Source: Ktedonobacterales bacterium (GTDB lineage Bacteria; Chloroflexota; Ktedonobacteria; Ktedonobacterales; Ktedonobacteraceae). Taken from it: a DNA stretch of 64,000 nucleotides. Made by a program: the position numbers and the translations under genes. The stretch covers positions 30,222-94,221 of the forward strand of contig DAIDJF010000012.1 of NCBI GenBank assembly GCA_027451525.1, read 5' to 3'. The notes beneath the pieces were generated by a model. It ran no database searches. It saw nothing but the letters and a program-made list of their open reading frames with translations, and was not told where the DNA came from. This document shows positions 40,088 through 49,688 of the stretch, piece after piece. How positions within the stretch are numbered: the stretch's first letter is position 1; each line of letters starts with the position of its first letter.

Positions 40088-41641
40088 ATGTCACGCGAAA
40101 AATGGAACCAGTATGATCAATCTGGGAGAGAGCAATCAGAGCAGGGTGTGCGCCGCCGCAGGGTGCAGAGTACACCGCTGAGACGTTCGCCCGCGTTAGA
40201 TGCGGTTGAGCGTGATGCTACCTATACGGCGCGACGTGTCAATTACGCTGCCGAAGACACTGTAGCTCGACCGCCTATTGCGCGCAAACGTCTGCCATCT
40301 CGCGCCGTCCCGCAGGAGCAAAAAACTGTCTGGGGTGCTCCCTCACGTGGCTCGGCTCGTTCCGCACAACGCGGAGTTGCTGACGGGCGTTTGCGTACAC
40401 GCGGGAGTACAAACCCGCGTGCTGAAGCCGTGAAGGTCATCAGTGATGACGAGGAACGTAAACTCGCCGATTTAGAGATGAGCTTGCCGCGTGTTGCTGG
40501 CAAGATTGATCCCTGGCTGCTGATTATCGTGATGGCTTTGCTCTGCGTCGGTCTGGTTATGGTTTACAGTGCCAGTTCGTTTATCTCGGCCCGTATCTAT
40601 GGCGATGCTTCGTACTTTTTTCAAAAGCAGTTGCTTTGGACGGTGATTGGTATTCCTGTCATGCTCATCACGATGCGCATCGACTATCGTCAGTGGCGAC
40701 GTTTCTCGCTTGCGGGCATGCTGGTCGTGTTTCCCTTGCTCATTCTCGTCTTGACACCGTTAGGGAGCAGCGCGTACGGCGCGTCACGTTGGTTGGGCTT
40801 TGGCTCATTCTTCTCGTTTCAACCAAGTGAACTGGCAAAATTGGTACTCGCGCTCTATATTGCGGACTGGCTGGCCCGGAAGGGCAGGAAGGTCGGGACC
40901 TTCCTGTATGGCCTGGCTCCATTTATCATTTTCATTGGCGTGATCTTGGGGTTGGTGCTGCTAGAGAACGATATGGGCACGACGATGATTATTGCGGGCT
41001 TCGCGACGGCGATGTTTTTCACGGCTGGGGCCAACATCGTCCAGTTCGGGCTGGCAATGGCTTGTGGTGGGCTGGTACTGCTGACGCAGGCGTTCAAACC
41101 CTATCGCTATGCGCGTCTGGTTGGTTTTATGGACCCATTCAAGCATGTGACGACGCTCAACTTGCAACTCTATCAATCGTTGCTGGCATTAGGCTCAGGT
41201 GGTTTGGTCGGTGTCGGTCTGGGCGCGAGTCGCCAAAAAACGGGCTATCTCCCCGTGCCCTACACGGACTCGATTTTCGCTATTATCGGCGAAGAACTTG
41301 GCCTGATTGGGTGTACCTTAATTGTTGTACTGTTCCTGTTTCTCGCCTTTCGCGGTTTCCGTCTGGCGCGACGCACACAAGATGTTTATGGTGCTTTGCT
41401 GGCGACAGGCATTACGACGTGGTTAGTCTTGCAAGCCGTGATTAATATCGGCGCGTCAACTGGCTCCATTCCTTATACGGGTGTGCCGCTACCGTTTATC
41501 AGTTTCGGCGGTTCTTCGCTCGTGATCTCGATGGCGGCTGTCGGCGTGTTGCTGAATATCTCGCGCTATATTCAAGAGCCGGAAACGCCTGCTCTCTCTC
41601 GTAAGAGCGTGACAATGGCGTTTAAGCACAACGATGCCTGA
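40088..41641 (+). CDS. ftsW: Septal peptidoglycan polymerase FtsW with long disordered N-terminal tail
   Basis: This SEDS glycosyltransferase has 517 residues. The first 130 are polar, Arg/Ser-rich and likely disordered, an extension absent from most FtsW. After KIDPWLLIIVMALLCVGLVM about ten membrane helices follow, with the SEDS marks GFGSFFSFQPSELAKL, GASRQKTGYLPVPYTDSIFA, IIGEELGLIG and PYTGVPLPFISFGGSS. It makes glycan strands with FtsI as partner. Start ATG at 40088 follows GGAGAGCGAAGG. The basic tail could be a docking site for other divisome proteins. Confidence 0.95.
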   Translation: MSREKWNQYDQSGREQSEQGVRRRRVQSTPLRRSPALDAVERDATYTARRVNYAAEDTVARPPIARKRLPSRAVPQEQKTVWGAPSRGSARSAQRGVADGRLRTRGSTNPRAEAVKVISDDEERKLADLEMSLPRVAGKIDPWLLIIVMALLCVGLVMVYSASSFISARIYGDASYFFQKQLLWTVIGIPVMLITMRIDYRQWRRFSLAGMLVVFPLLILVLTPLGSSAYGASRWLGFGSFFSFQPSELAKLVLALYIADWLARKGRKVGTFLYGLAPFIIFIGVILGLVLLENDMGTTMIIAGFATAMFFTAGANIVQFGLAMACGGLVLLTQAFKPYRYARLVGFMDPFKHVTTLNLQLYQSLLALGSGGLVGVGLGASRQKTGYLPVPYTDSIFAIIGEELGLIGCTLIVVLFLFLAFRGFRLARRTQDVYGALLATGITTWLVLQAVINIGASTGSIPYTGVPLPFISFGGSSLVISMAAVGVLLNISRYIQEPETPALSRKSVTMAFKHNDA

Positions 41642-41718
41642 GTCAGGCAGGAGAGCGCATGTGGTGGGGAGGATGCAGGTATACAATTGGCGATCTAGAA
41701 AATAATTATAGGAAATGT

Positions 41719-42879
41719 ATGCGAGTATTGATTTCTGGTGGTGGCACTGGTGGACATATCTATCCAGCCCTGGCTGTGGCAACGCAGTTACGTGATCTCT
41801 ATCAGGCGGAAATCCTGTATCTGGGCAGTGATGATGGTCTGGAGACCTCGTTAGTTCCCGCGGCAGGTCTGCGTTTGGAGGTGATTAAGGCAGGCAAACT
41901 GCAACGTTTTGTCTCGTGGCGCACAATCACGGGTGTCGCTCGTGTGCCGTTAGGCATGGTGCAGGCAATTGGTATTGTGCGTGCCTTTCATGCCGATGTC
42001 GCCTTCACGAGCGGAGGCTATGTGGCAGTTCCCGCTGGTCTGGCGGCGCGGATCAATGGCGTGCCTCTGCTGATGCATCAGCAGGACGTGCCACCCAACC
42101 TGTCAAACCGTTTACTGGCTCCGCTGGCGACACGGATCTCGGTAGCCTTTGCGGACTCAATGGCTTACTTTCCAGCGCGTAAGACGTTGCTTCTGGGCAA
42201 TCCATTGCGGCAAGCTATGCTGGATGCGCGGCAACTATCGATTGAACAAGCGCGTGTTCGACTAGGGTTGGACCCACAGTTGCCGCTCTTGCTCGTGACA
42301 GGTGGAAGCCAGGGTGCGCGTTCGCTCAATCAATGCGTGGGTCGTGCCCTCCCATATCTGCTGACACACTGTCAGGTCTTGCAAATTAGTGGCAGTAAGC
42401 TCTTTGAGGAGACGCGCACGCTGACAGAACAGACCATGGAGGGACTCGACGAAGCCATCCGTCAACGCTATCGTCTGGTGTCCTATCTGGACGAAGAGAT
42501 GCCATTGGCCTTGCAAGCGGCAACACTGGTCGTATGCCGCTCAGGAGCGTCAACGTTGAGCGAATTAGCATTGCTTGGTAAACCGAGCATTCTGGTTCCA
42601 TTGCCGCCCGCTCTTGGGAGTTCACCGCAAGAAGCGAATGCCGCTATGTTTGAGCGCAAGCAGGCCGCGGCACTTATGATAAATGATAATCTGAAACCCG
42701 AATTGCTTGTAGAGCGTGTAATGTCTATTATCACATCATCTGCTGTACAGCAACAGATGAAAGAAGCCCTTGCTCTATTGTCAAAAGCGGATGCGACACA
42801 GCAGATTGTGGAAACCGTTGTTCGGATGGCGCATGTGCCAGCGCGTAAAACGTCGAAACAAGAGGTTAAAAATCTTTGA
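41719..42879 (+). CDS. murG: UDP-GlcNAc:lipid I N-acetylglucosaminyltransferase MurG
   Basis: MurG adds GlcNAc to lipid I, giving lipid II at the inner membrane face. The 386-residue GT28 protein starts MRVLISGGGTGGHIYPALAV, with the first Gly-rich loop. Also present are FTSGGYVAVPAGLAA, the second loop VTGGSQGARSLN, and the UDP-GlcNAc binding VVCRSGASTLSELALLGKP with PLPPALGSSPQEANAA. The ATG at 41719 follows AGGAAATGT and is the family start; the frame opens 20 codons earlier. Its end overlaps the TTG start of murC. Confidence 0.95.
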   Translation: MRVLISGGGTGGHIYPALAVATQLRDLYQAEILYLGSDDGLETSLVPAAGLRLEVIKAGKLQRFVSWRTITGVARVPLGMVQAIGIVRAFHADVAFTSGGYVAVPAGLAARINGVPLLMHQQDVPPNLSNRLLAPLATRISVAFADSMAYFPARKTLLLGNPLRQAMLDARQLSIEQARVRLGLDPQLPLLLVTGGSQGARSLNQCVGRALPYLLTHCQVLQISGSKLFEETRTLTEQTMEGLDEAIRQRYRLVSYLDEEMPLALQAATLVVCRSGASTLSELALLGKPSILVPLPPALGSSPQEANAAMFERKQAAALMINDNLKPELLVERVMSIITSSAVQQQMKEALALLSKADATQQIVETVVRMAHVPARKTSKQEVKNL

Positions 42880-44426
42880 AGATGTCACATATGCACTTTA
42901 TGGGTATTGGTGGACAGGGAATTTCTGCCGTTGCGCAGATGGTTCATGCGGCGGGACAGCAAGTGAGCGGTTGCGATCAGCAAGCGTCAGCGACGGTTCG
43001 CGCTTTGCAGCAGGTGGGTATTCCTGTTCAGGTGGGTCATAGCCCTGAACATCTCGCGGGTGTGGATACATTGGTGATCAGCCCAGCGGTCCCTGCTCTG
43101 GACCCATACAACGCGGAGCTGGTAGCAGCCCGTGAGCGTGGCCTGAAGGTCATGACCTGGCAAGAACTGCTGGGTGGGTTATTGCAAGACAAGTGTGTCT
43201 TGTCGGTTAGTGGCGTGCATGGTAAAGGCACAACGACAAGTATGCTTTCACTGGCTCTGGTTGATGCCGGTCTTGACCCAACCTGTGAGATTGGCGCGGT
43301 GGTTCCACACTTTGGTGCCAATTATCGTATCGGCAAGAGCCAGTATTTTGTGAACGAGGCGGATGAATTTAATCACAATTTCTGGCACTATCATCCGCGT
43401 CTGGCAATCGTGACCTCGATTGAGTTCGAGCATCCCGAATTTTTTGCCAGCTATGATGCCTTTTTAGATGCGTTTGAACACTTTATTCGTGGTATGGATA
43501 TGGAGCGTGCGTGGCCTATTGCACCCACGCTGATTGTAAACCAGGATAGTCCGGGCTGTTTTGATCTATTAGATCGTTTGCGAGATTGGCATGGTCAGGT
43601 TGTCGCTTATGGGATCAACCTGCAAGCGTCATCACAGGAGGGTAGCGATGATGTATCTTCACCCACTTCTTATGTGACCAAGCCGATATTTAAGGGGTCT
43701 AATAGAAATTATCAAGCAAACTTTGAAGCCTATGATGTGCGTTTAGAGGGCGAGACCAGTTTTCGCGTGCGCCTCAATGGGCGCGATCTTTTGGAGGGAA
43801 AGAATGTACAGCTTCAGTTGCCCGGACTACACAATGTGCAGAATGCGCTGGCTGCTTTCGCTGCTGCCGCCACGCTTGGCGTAGATGGGGACGTGATTGC
43901 ACAGTCGCTGGCGAGCTTTACGGGCAACCGACGACGCTTTGAAATTCGCTACCAGGGGCCGTTATATATCGATGGGCAGCCGATAGATGTGATGCTGGTT
44001 GATGACTACGCGCATCATCCGACTGCAATTGCGGCGACCTTAGAAGCCGCACGCCAGCGATATCCAGGTCGGCGTCTCGTTGCGGTCTATCAGCCACATA
44101 TGTATAGTAGAACGATCACGTTTCTTGAGCAATTTGTGCATGCGTTTAATGACGCGGATGTTGCCATCATCGCCGATATTTTTCCGGCCCGTGAACGCGA
44201 CACTGGTGTTATTCACGCGCGTGATCTGGTCGCACGTATGGCATTGGAGATGCATTTTCTCAGAAGTGGCGGTGCAAGTGTATTGTATGGCGGTAACATG
44301 CAGGCAACAGAGAAGACGTTGCGGCGTGAGTTGCGCACTGGTGATCTGGTAATTATCATGGGCGCGGGTGATATTTACACAGTAACAGAGTCATTATTAC
44401 AAGCGAGGGAGCAGCATGAGGTTTGA
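42876..44426 (+). CDS. murC: UDP-N-acetylmuramate-L-alanine ligase MurC
   Basis: MurC joins L-alanine to UDP-MurNAc, the first step of the stem peptide. The 516-residue Mur ligase has the N-terminal Rossmann loop MHFMGIGGQGISAVAQM, the ATP P-loop SVSGVHGKGTTTSML, the metal/Glu part FVNEADEFNHNF, HNVQNALAAFAAA and the C-terminal VDDYAHHPTAIAATLEAARQ and YQPHMYSRT. The start is TTG at 42876, overlapping the murG stop by 4 bp with AGAGG 10 bp upstream; ATG at 42882 is an alternative. Its 3' end overlaps murB by 11 bp. A Ser/Asp/Pro insert near residue 255 is not usual for the family. Confidence 0.94.
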   Translation: MKMSHMHFMGIGGQGISAVAQMVHAAGQQVSGCDQQASATVRALQQVGIPVQVGHSPEHLAGVDTLVISPAVPALDPYNAELVAARERGLKVMTWQELLGGLLQDKCVLSVSGVHGKGTTTSMLSLALVDAGLDPTCEIGAVVPHFGANYRIGKSQYFVNEADEFNHNFWHYHPRLAIVTSIEFEHPEFFASYDAFLDAFEHFIRGMDMERAWPIAPTLIVNQDSPGCFDLLDRLRDWHGQVVAYGINLQASSQEGSDDVSSPTSYVTKPIFKGSNRNYQANFEAYDVRLEGETSFRVRLNGRDLLEGKNVQLQLPGLHNVQNALAAFAAAATLGVDGDVIAQSLASFTGNRRRFEIRYQGPLYIDGQPIDVMLVDDYAHHPTAIAATLEAARQRYPGRRLVAVYQPHMYSRTITFLEQFVHAFNDADVAIIADIFPARERDTGVIHARDLVARMALEMHFLRSGGASVLYGGNMQATEKTLRRELRTGDLVIIMGAGDIYTVTESLLQAREQHEV

Positions 44427-45432
44427 GCTGGAGACGGCATACGACGAGCTACGGCGGCGTTTTGGCGAGTGGGCACGACGGGATGAGCCGCTGGCACGCC
44501 ACTGTACTTTTGGCGTCGGTGGCCCAGCCGATATCTGGCTCTCGCTGGATGCGCGGGCAGATCTCATAGATCTGGTGACCTTAAGTGTGCAGCATGACTG
44601 GCCGTTGTTGCTGGTGGGCAATGGTACGAATACGCTGTATGCGGACGCGGGTGTGCGTGGTATCGTCGCGCGGATTGCCTTAAATGCCTATCGTATTGAG
44701 GAGCAGACGGAGCAGGATGCGCTACTGATTGCGGAGGCGGGCGTAAGCTGGCCGCGCCTGCTCAACGAACTGGCCCCACTTGGCTGGGCAGGCTTAGAGT
44801 TTGGTCCTGGTATTCCTGGTACGCTAGGTGGGGGCGTCGTCAGCAATGCGGGGGCGCATAATGGCAACCTGGGACAGGTCTTGCAATGGGTAGAGGTGCT
44901 GGATGTGCGCCAGGCAGTTATGCAGAACACAGTTCCGCCAGTGGTGTGTTATCAGCATGACGAGCTTGACCTGGGTTATCGCCATAGCCGTTTTCGTGCG
45001 CAACGGCGCGTGCAATACGATGAACGAGGTTTTCCGATAGCCGCGTCACGCGCGCGCATTGAGCCGCAGGAGATTATTATGCGATTAGGCGTGATGTTGC
45101 ATCGGGATGATCCGCAACGGGTGCGCGCAACGGTCGAGGCCCATAAACAGCATCGCAAACGCACGCAACCCGTGCAGCAGAGCGCGGGGTCGGTCTTTAA
45201 GAATCCAGAGGGCGACCACGCGGGGCGGTTGATCGAGGCGGTGGGTTTGAAAGGCTATCGCTGTGGTGGGGCGCAGATTTCTGAGCGGCATGCAAATTTT
45301 ATTGTCAATGTAGGAGGCGCGAAGGCTGCTGATGTAGCGACACTTATTAAAGAGGCTCACGACCGTGTGTTATCTCGCTTCGGGGCACACCTGGAGATGG
45401 AGGTTGAACTGCGCGGCGAGTGGGGGGAATGA
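44416..45432 (+). CDS. murB: UDP-N-acetylenolpyruvoylglucosamine reductase MurB
   Basis: MurB is the FAD/NADPH enzyme that makes UDP-MurNAc. The 338-residue type II (short) protein shows HCTFGVGGPADIWLSL, the FAD-binding LLVGNGTNTLYADAGVRGIV, GLEFGPGIPGTLGGGVVSNA, DLGYRHSRFRA and the active-site QSAGSVFKNPEGDHAGRLIE, with the late Glu close to the C-terminus. It overlaps murC by 11 bp and the FtsQ frame slightly, so MurC, MurB and FtsQ are translated in a tight chain. Confidence 0.94.
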   Translation: MRFELETAYDELRRRFGEWARRDEPLARHCTFGVGGPADIWLSLDARADLIDLVTLSVQHDWPLLLVGNGTNTLYADAGVRGIVARIALNAYRIEEQTEQDALLIAEAGVSWPRLLNELAPLGWAGLEFGPGIPGTLGGGVVSNAGAHNGNLGQVLQWVEVLDVRQAVMQNTVPPVVCYQHDELDLGYRHSRFRAQRRVQYDERGFPIAASRARIEPQEIIMRLGVMLHRDDPQRVRATVEAHKQHRKRTQPVQQSAGSVFKNPEGDHAGRLIEAVGLKGYRCGGAQISERHANFIVNVGGAKAADVATLIKEAHDRVLSRFGAHLEMEVELRGEWGE

Positions 45433-45446
45433 AAGGTGCTGACGTC

Positions 45447-46559
45447 ATGACAGAAAGACAATTAAGGCGTGGGGATGGAATGTCCCGTGTCTACACTTCT
45501 CGGAGGGAGCCAATTTCCGAGCCATTGCCAGTCGTAAAACGTGCTAAGCAAGGGGGCCAGCGCGTTGTGACTGTTCCCGATGCTGATCCGACGGCTGCAT
45601 GGAATACCTTTGCACAGCGTCAGCAGCAATTGCGTAATGGACGCACACGACCGCAGAAGTATGTGATGGTAGCGCGCACCTTTGCGCAGACAGGGGTACG
45701 CGCTACGAGTGGGCGAATGAAAGCGGTACGCAAGCTGCCGCAGAGCCAGAGTATGCCTGTACCAGCGCGCAGTAGTGCGCAGAAGAAAGGCTCACGTTGG
45801 GGCTGGCTGTGGCGTTTGCTTAGCCTGTTCGCGTTGCTTGTCGTATTCATTTTAGGTGGTCATTATCTTTTGACAAGTAGTGCCTTTCGGATTGCTCAAG
45901 TGAACGTGGTGGGCACACACAATGCAAAACTGGTTGACGAGATCCAGCAGATGGGCATGCAAGGTCAGAATATCTTTCTGCTCAACGTTACTACGTTGAC
46001 AGAACGTATTGGGGCTAGTCCATTTGTCGCTAACGTAGACCTGAGCAAGAATTGGCCCAACCAGATCACGATTACCGTAACGGAGCGCGTGCCCGTGCTG
46101 CTTTGGCAGACACCGCAGGGCGTCTATAGTGTTGATGCGACGGGGGTAGTAATTGCCCCCGCCGCGCAGACACCAACGAGTGCGCATCTTATTACCGTCA
46201 TTGATGGGCGCAAATTGGGCAAAAACCAGATGGTGCAACCGGGTACACGTTTAGATCAAGCTGATATTGCCTTCGCGCAGAAGATTTTTCTACGCTTACC
46301 CGCGTTAACCGGCATTACCAACTTTACATTACGTTATGATAATAGTAGTGACAACAATGGGGAGACGATATCTGGCTCTTACACGGTTGTTGGGCCGGGC
46401 GGCTGGCTGGCATATCTGGGCAATGCCAGTGATGTGAATCCACTGGAGAATCGACTGCTCGAACTACGCGCGATCCTTGCGCTTGCGCAACATCAGCAAG
46501 TATCGTTGGCAACGATTGATCTACGTTACGGCCTACACCCCGTGTATACCGTAAAATAG
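45447..46559 (+). CDS. ftsQ: Cell division protein FtsQ (POTRA domain)
   Basis: The 370-residue bitopic protein has a long basic, disordered cytosolic part (1-118), one membrane helix (about 121-143, LWRLLSLFALLVVFILGG) and an outer POTRA domain (about 148-220, FRIAQVNVVGTHNAKLVDEI, then GQNIFLLNVTTLTERIGASP). A FtsQ beta domain follows, with WPNQITITVTERVPVLLWQT. It links the FtsZ ring to FtsL and FtsI. I chose ATG 45447 since AAAGGTG lies 8 bp upstream; the frame opens at 45420 within murB. The order murB-ftsQ-ftsA-ftsZ is like that of Gram-positive dcw clusters. Confidence 0.93.
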   Translation: MTERQLRRGDGMSRVYTSRREPISEPLPVVKRAKQGGQRVVTVPDADPTAAWNTFAQRQQQLRNGRTRPQKYVMVARTFAQTGVRATSGRMKAVRKLPQSQSMPVPARSSAQKKGSRWGWLWRLLSLFALLVVFILGGHYLLTSSAFRIAQVNVVGTHNAKLVDEIQQMGMQGQNIFLLNVTTLTERIGASPFVANVDLSKNWPNQITITVTERVPVLLWQTPQGVYSVDATGVVIAPAAQTPTSAHLITVIDGRKLGKNQMVQPGTRLDQADIAFAQKIFLRLPALTGITNFTLRYDNSSDNNGETISGSYTVVGPGGWLAYLGNASDVNPLENRLLELRAILALAQHQQVSLATIDLRYGLHPVYTVK

Positions 46560-46661
46560 TACCAGAGGTGAGAGATACTCTTTTGAGCGTGGTCTCACAC
46601 TTGACCTGTTTACCGGATTTGTAGTGCGTCTCAACTGTACCGCCCAAGAGGAGCAAAGAGT

Positions 46662-47897
46662 ATGCAAGAGCGGGTGATAGTCGGTATCGACGTTGGAACA
46701 ACAAAAATCTGTGTCCTGGTCGGTGAGCTAGACCGCGACGGGAAACTGAATATTGTTGGCGTTGGAACCTGTCCCTCGCAAGGGTTGCGCCGGGGGGTGG
46801 TAGTGAACATAGAAGAGACGGTCACTTCCATCGCCGCAGCTTTAGATCGGGCAGAGCGTTTATCGGGCAAGAAAATCACCTCGGCCTATGTCGGGATCGC
46901 GGGTAGCCATATTGACTCTGAGAATAGTAAGGGGTTTGTGGCCATCTCACCCAGTCATCGTGACATCGTGCAGAATGATATTAGCCGTGCAATAGAGGTG
47001 GCACGTGCCATTGCGATGCCTGCCAATCGAGAGGTTATCCATGTGATTCCGCGCGGCTATGTCGTTGACGGGCAAGAAGGTATTAAGAACCCACTTGGCA
47101 TGTCCGGCTTCCGTTTGGAAGTAGAGGCGCACATTATCACAGGGGCAAAATCTTCTATTCATAACCTGATCAAATGCGTACACTCGGCTCAGGTCGAGAT
47201 TGAGGATCTGGTTTTGGAGCCACTGGCATCGAGTGAGGCCGTGCTGGCGGATGGCGAGACCGACCTGGGGGTTGCCCTGGTCGATATCGGCGGTGGTACG
47301 ACAGATATCGCGGTTTTTACTGATGGTGCGATCTGGCATACGGTCGTTCTCCCAGTGGGGGGCAACCTGATTACAAATGATATCGCCATCGGCTTGCGTC
47401 TGCCATTTGGGGTCGCGGAAGAACTCAAGATTATGTATGGGCATAGTGATCCTTCGGCGATTGCCGATGATGACATGATAGATCTGGCGCAGTTTATGCC
47501 TGATTGCAATGACCTTGTGCCGCGTAAACTGTTGGCAGAGATTATTCAGGCCCGTGTTGAAGAATTGTTCGGCATGGTGCATGAGGAGATCAAAAAATCA
47601 GGCTATGATGGCCTCTTACCCGCTGGCATCGTCATAACGGGTGGCACCGCGGAACTGCCCGGTATTGCGGATATCGCGGGCCAGACGCTTGATCTGCCAA
47701 CACGTATCGGCTCGCCGCTGGGCTTGCATGGACTAGCGGACTCGATTAGCCGCCCTGCCTATGCTACGGCGGTAGGCCTATTGCTTTGGGGCTTGCGCCA
47801 TACCTCTCTTCTGATTGATGAAGAGGAACCGGAGTATGAAGAGCCGATAAACATGTTCTCACGTCTGGCTCGTTGGTTGCGGGCTTTCATTCCGTAA
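46662..47897 (+). CDS. ftsA: Cell division actin homologue FtsA
   Basis: FtsA is the actin-fold protein that anchors FtsZ at the membrane. It has 411 residues, with IVGIDVGTTKICVLVGELD (phosphate 1), the 1C subdomain part HVIPRGYVVDGQEGIKNPLG, LVDIGGGTTDIAVFTDGAIW (phosphate 2), GIVITGGTAELPGIADIA (adenosine) and a C-terminal amphipathic helix with SRLARWLRAFIP as the membrane anchor. GAGGAGCAAAGAG precedes the ATG. A 170-bp gap with a separate promoter splits it from ftsZ. Confidence 0.96.
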   Translation: MQERVIVGIDVGTTKICVLVGELDRDGKLNIVGVGTCPSQGLRRGVVVNIEETVTSIAAALDRAERLSGKKITSAYVGIAGSHIDSENSKGFVAISPSHRDIVQNDISRAIEVARAIAMPANREVIHVIPRGYVVDGQEGIKNPLGMSGFRLEVEAHIITGAKSSIHNLIKCVHSAQVEIEDLVLEPLASSEAVLADGETDLGVALVDIGGGTTDIAVFTDGAIWHTVVLPVGGNLITNDIAIGLRLPFGVAEELKIMYGHSDPSAIADDDMIDLAQFMPDCNDLVPRKLLAEIIQARVEELFGMVHEEIKKSGYDGLLPAGIVITGGTAELPGIADIAGQTLDLPTRIGSPLGLHGLADSISRPAYATAVGLLLWGLRHTSLLIDEEEPEYEEPINMFSRLARWLRAFIP

Positions 47898-47968
47898 TAG
47901 CGTGAGGAGGCCGCTTGATTGCCTGCGCACCGTGGGCGTCATCGGTTTCCCACCTGTAGAGTATCTCG

Positions 47969-48021
47969 TACCATAAGATTTATGGTAGGTAGTATTCATC
48001 TGTTATGTTATCTGTTATAAT
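47969..48021 (+). promoter_or_regulatory. ftsZ promoter with an adjacent perfect 19-bp palindrome
   Basis: The palindrome TACCATAA-GAT-TTATGGTA (47969-47987) lies 5 bp before the -35 TATTCA (47993-47998). After 17 bp the -10 TATAAT (48016-48021) follows. ATCTGTTAT occurs twice, directly repeated, in the spacer. The palindrome position fits a regulator touching the -35. FtsZ can thus be made independently of the upstream dcw transcript. Confidence 0.6.
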
Positions 48022-48064
48022 TTAAGGGCGACAAAACACAGAACCCGAAAGGGGGCCACGAACT

Positions 48065-49624
48065 ATGTTACCTATGGGAAATCATCAACTTGAAGGTTTC
48101 GCCCAAATTCGTGTGATTGGCGTGGGGGGTGGTGGGAGTAACGCGGTTAATCGCATGATTCAGGCGAGTATGGTTGGCATCGAGTTTATTGCGATCAATA
48201 CGGATGCTCAGGCACTCCTGCTCACTCAGGCTCCGCGCCATATCCGTATCGGTGATAAGCTCACTCGTGGCCTCGGCGCGGGTGGCAACCCTAGCGTTGG
48301 CGCAAAGGCTGCGGAAGAGAACGCGGAAGAGATCTACGAAGCCCTCAAGGGTTCCGACATGGTCTTTATCACTGCTGGGATGGGCGGCGGGACAGGCACC
48401 GGTGCTAGCCCCGTCGTGGCGCAGATTGCGCGCGAAGTGGGTGCCTTAACTGTAGGCGTGGTCACCCGGCCTTTCTCGTTTGAGGGCAAGAAACGTCAGC
48501 TCTCGGCAGAAGAAGGGATCGCCAATCTCAAACAGCATGTAGATACACTTATTACCGTGCCCAATGATCGCTTGTTACAGGTAGCTGACAAGCGCACACC
48601 GCTCTCAGAGGCGTTCCGTCTGGCGGATGATGTGCTGCGTCAGGGTATTCAAGGTATCAGCGATCTGATTACGGTTCCCGGCCTGATCAACCTGGACTTT
48701 GCCGACGTCAAGACAATTATGTCATCGGCTGGCTCGGCGTTGATGGCGATTGGTGAGGCGACAGGCGATAATCGTGCGACCGATGCTGCGCATATCGCGA
48801 TTGCCAGTCCGCTGCTCGACATTGATATCAGCGGGGCACATGGCGTGCTGTTTAACATCACTGGTGGTATGGACCTGACGCTCTTTGAAGTCAATGAAGC
48901 TGCTGATATCATTAGTAGTGCGGCGCACCCGGAAGCGAATATTATCTTTGGCGCGGTACAGGATCCCAACTACGATGGGCGTGTCAAAGTGACCGTTATC
49001 GCGACGGGTTTTGACTCCCTTCAACCCGGGGGACGAATGCCGACTGCTGCTGCACAGTACACCTCGCCGCGTTCAGATTATGATCGTAGCCGTCTCTATC
49101 ACGTCTCGCAATCGAGTAATGGCATGAGCAATGGGAATGGGAGCCAGCGCGTAACACCTCCCTCGCATGGGACAGGCTATGGTTCATTGCCCGTGACGCC
49201 GCCGCCGCTGAATGTCGCTAATCGCCCAACTGGGCCACTTATGCGCCAGGAGCGTCAGGAACGCTATGAGGTGCGCTCAATGCCGCAGAGTCAGCAACAA
49301 CCTGCGTCGCCCGAATCGGCTCGCCAGCGTGCCATGACGCCGCCACCGATACCTGTGCGTGAGGCAGTACCATCGCCATCCGCTGATATAGACATTGAAG
49401 AGGATGAGTTTGATATGCAGGCAGATGCCCAAGAGATGGGTGGAGCACACCATAGCCTGCCGATGCCAGAGCCAGAGGCGCAACCGTTGCAGCAGCGGCC
49501 CGTGCCAAATCAGCAGCAGCGGCCCATTCGTCGCGTTGATCGCAGTGCTGATCTGCCACGCGGCAACCGCAACAACAATTCTGGGGATGTAATTGATATT
49601 CCTGCCTTCTTGCGTAAACGTTAG
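48065..49624 (+). CDS. ftsZ: Cell division GTPase FtsZ
   Basis: FtsZ is the tubulin-fold protein that forms the division ring. It has 519 residues. The GTPase core (about 10-320) has [16 protein letters not shown], the signature [20 protein letters not shown], the T7 loop [11 protein letters not shown] and VFITAG. The C-terminal linker is unusually long (about 325-505), Pro/Gln/Arg-rich and disordered, and ends in [12 protein letters not shown], the conserved peptide that binds FtsA and other partners. AAAGGGGG lies before the ATG at 48065. A 24-bp stem terminator follows. Confidence 0.97.
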   Translation: MLPMGNHQLEGFAQIRVIGVGGGGSNAVNRMIQASMVGIEFIAINTDAQALLLTQAPRHIRIGDKLTRGLGAGGNPSVGAKAAEENAEEIYEALKGSDMVFITAGMGGGTGTGASPVVAQIAREVGALTVGVVTRPFSFEGKKRQLSAEEGIANLKQHVDTLITVPNDRLLQVADKRTPLSEAFRLADDVLRQGIQGISDLITVPGLINLDFADVKTIMSSAGSALMAIGEATGDNRATDAAHIAIASPLLDIDISGAHGVLFNITGGMDLTLFEVNEAADIISSAAHPEANIIFGAVQDPNYDGRVKVTVIATGFDSLQPGGRMPTAAAQYTSPRSDYDRSRLYHVSQSSNGMSNGNGSQRVTPPSHGTGYGSLPVTPPPLNVANRPTGPLMRQERQERYEVRSMPQSQQQPASPESARQRAMTPPPIPVREAVPSPSADIDIEEDEFDMQADAQEMGGAHHSLPMPEPEAQPLQQRPVPNQQQRPIRRVDRSADLPRGNRNNNSGDVIDIPAFLRKR

Positions 49625-49635
49625 TTTAGCACAGT

Positions 49636-49687
49636 ATAGACGCAAAAAAGGGTGTGGCAGCAATGCCACACCCTTTTTTGCGTCTAT
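49636..49687. terminator. Very strong bidirectional terminator after ftsZ
   Basis: A 24-bp perfect stem (49636-49659 with 49664-49687, core GCAAAAAAGGGTGTGGCA) closes a GCAA tetraloop. T6 or A6 runs sit inside the arms, so it works in both directions between the dcw cluster and the BON gene. Confidence 0.93.
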
Positions 49688-49688
49688 T

